From contig CAAGDU010000195.1 in the NCBI GenBank assembly GCA_900768725.1, positions 1 to 21,113 on the forward strand: a stretch of DNA of 21,113 bases, read 5' to 3'. The position numbers and the translations under genes are program-made. The notes beneath the pieces were generated by a model. That model ran no database searches, was not told the origin of the DNA, and saw only the letters and a list, made by a program, of their open reading frames with translations. Every line of letters begins with the position of its first letter. The stretch's first letter is position 1. This document shows, piece after piece, positions 19,792 through 21,113 of this stretch. Origin of the DNA: Bacteroidales bacterium (GTDB lineage: Bacteria; Bacteroidota; Bacteroidia; Bacteroidales; Paludibacteraceae).

Positions 19792-21024
19792 TCATCCAAA
19801 GAATATATACGCCAGTATGATAGCAGAGAGGATGCCGAAGAAGTCGGCTATCAGTCCGCAGAGCACCGCATAGCGCGTGTCCTTGATGTTCACGCTGCCG
19901 AAATAGACGGCAATGATATAGAAAGTAGTGTCGGTACTGCCCTGCACAATGCTCACCAACCGCCCTACGAAACTATCTGCGCCGTACTGTACCATAGCAT
20001 CCACCATCATGCCCCGTGCGCCGCTACCCGAGAGGGGACGCATGAGGGCAGTTGGCAACGCCGGCACGAAGTCGGTATTCAGTCCGCAGGCGGCGAACAC
20101 CCATCCCAAGCCGCTCACCAGCATATCCATTGCCCCGCTGGCGCGGAACATACCCACCGCCACGAGCATGGCTATCAGGTAGGGGATGATGCCGATGGCT
20201 GTCTGGAAACCGCCTTTGGCTCCCTCAATGAAAGCGTCATAGACATTGATTTTGCGCACCATGCCCGCGATGACGAACCAGCAGATAACCCCTAACAGCA
20301 GCACTGCCGCCAGCACAGCAGACCACTTGCTCACCACCTCCTGCGGCAGCGACAACGCTGCCCACAGCACCAAGCCGACGAAAAGTGTCAGCCCGCCTAA
20401 CGTGCCCAGCACAACACGGTTGAACAGGTTGATTTTCTGCGCGATAGCCACGGAGATAAGTCCCGCCATGGCGGCGAAATAGGTAGCAAGGAGGATGGGC
20501 AGGAAGACATCGGCGGGGTTGGCAGCCCCGAGTTGGGCACGGTAGGTCATGATACTCACCGGCACGAGGGTCAGCCCGCTCGTAACCAGCACAAGGAACA
20601 TAATCATCGAGTTGCTGGCGCGGGTCTTGTCCGTGTTGCTCTCCTGCATCTCTTTCATCGCCTGCAGCCCCAGCGGCGTGGCGGCATTGTCTATGCCGAG
20701 CATGGTCGCACTGATGTTCATCAGCATGCTGCCGAAGGCGGGGTGCCCTTTGGGCAGTTCGGGGAAGAGACGCTGGAAGAAAGGCGACACGGCGCGCGAC
20801 ATAGAGCGGATGACCCCCGCCTGCTCGCCTATCTTCATGATACCCATCCACAGCGATAGCACGCCCGTCAAGCCGATGGATATCTCAAAGCCAGTCTTCG
20901 CACTGGCGAACGTGGAGTTGAGAATCTCGCTGAAGATGCCCACCTCGCCGTAGCACACGGCTTGCACTATCCCGACCACCACCGCAATCAGGATGAGTGC
21001 TATCCAAATATAGTTGAGAACCAT
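19792..21024 (-). CDS. Nucleoside recognition (Gate) domain membrane protein, fused SpmA-SpmB type
   Basis: A 410-residue membrane protein from the ATG at 21024; a TTG 24 bases upstream is also in frame but less likely. It consists of two Gate-type halves. The first (about 40-200) has GLTGVLSLWMGIMKIGEQAG and NISATMLGIDNAATPLGLQA, the SpmA hallmark. The second (about 255-405) has GAKGGFQTAIGIIPYLIAML, LPTALMRPLSGSGARGMM and GSTDTTFYIIAVYFGSVNIK, the SpmB hallmark. In spore formers SpmA and SpmB act in spore core dehydration; the fused form is common in non-sporulating Bacteroidota, where the transported substrate is unknown. The next gene downstream is ybeY on the same strand, across 139 bases of repeats. 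Confidence 0.9.
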   Translation of the reverse strand: MVLNYIWIALILIAVVVGIVQAVCYGEVGIFSEILNSTFASAKTGFEISIGLTGVLSLWMGIMKIGEQAGVIRSMSRAVSPFFQRLFPELPKGHPAFGSMLMNISATMLGIDNAATPLGLQAMKEMQESNTDKTRASNSMIMFLVLVTSGLTLVPVSIMTYRAQLGAANPADVFLPILLATYFAAMAGLISVAIAQKINLFNRVVLGTLGGLTLFVGLVLWAALSLPQEVVSKWSAVLAAVLLLGVICWFVIAGMVRKINVYDAFIEGAKGGFQTAIGIIPYLIAMLVAVGMFRASGAMDMLVSGLGWVFAACGLNTDFVPALPTALMRPLSGSGARGMMVDAMVQYGADSFVGRLVSIVQGSTDTTFYIIAVYFGSVNIKDTRYAVLCGLIADFFGILSAIILAYIFFG

Positions 21025-21039
21025 AGTAATTATTGGATG

Positions 21040-21113
21040 AAAGAGCAAGGATAAAGGATAAAAGACTCATTACCTCCGTCTATGAATTTCAGAGTCGAAA
21101 CTTACTTCAACTC
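21040..21113. repeat. Repeat-type sequence at the right window edge
   Basis: GGATAAAGGATAAAAGACTC, followed by CATTACCTCCGTCTATGAAT and TTCAGAGTCGAAAC, is an inverted relative of the elements at 19670-19740 and in LD-carboxypeptidase insert 1. No gene is seen; the sequence continues past the window. Confidence 0.5.

Overview
The window looks like chromosome from a member of the Bacteroidales (phylum Bacteroidota). The reasons are five promoters with the TTTG / TAnnTTTG architecture of this phylum, weak or absent Shine-Dalgarno sequences, a GldG-family gene, a serine-palmitoyltransferase-type enzyme, a type B ribosomal protein L31, and lipoproteins and secreted proteins of Bacteroidales style. 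No phage genes, transposase, integrase or CRISPR array were found. Most genes are core housekeeping or envelope genes. The unusual part is a dense load of short palindromic and tandem repeats, several of which lie inside reading frames.

Layout. 1-1,900: two AT-richer membrane-protein genes (one with MORN repeats) lying between two copies of a structured dispersed repeat. 1,901-8,251: a two-domain parvulin-type peptidyl-prolyl isomerase with its own promoter. A tight trio follows: gldG, a GH88/GH105-like lipoprotein glycosidase, and a LysM protein with a periplasmic-binding-type domain. The trio ends in a strong terminator. 8,664-10,077 (minus strand): a secreted hypothetical protein directly downstream of tRNA-Arg(CCT). 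10,276-11,921: back-to-back promoters, the minus-strand one facing the tRNA and the plus-strand one driving the ribosomal operon rpsF-rpsR-rplI-rpmE2, which ends in a terminator.

12,148-14,946: a PnuC-like transporter overlapping or abutting an RluA-family pseudouridine synthase, then mdh with its own promoter and terminator. 15,100-17,185: a serine palmitoyltransferase-like gene followed by a short-chain reductase, plausibly the first two steps of sphingolipid base synthesis. 17,290-18,462: an S66 LD-carboxypeptidase with two repeat-derived in-frame inserts. It converges with a DUF975 membrane protein. After that come ybeY and a fused SpmA/SpmB-like nucleoside-recognition membrane protein on the minus strand.

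Main observation. Repeat sequences of the kind found between genes here also occur in frame inside LD-carboxypeptidase (two inserts), the short-chain reductase and gldG, and they supply C-terminal codons of gldG and ybeY. Catalytic residues are kept and the inserts fall between conserved blocks. This resembles the palindromic elements known to invade Rickettsia proteins. A separate three-hairpin repeat shows compensatory base-pair changes among its three copies. All functional calls rest on reading motifs by eye; no database search was possible.
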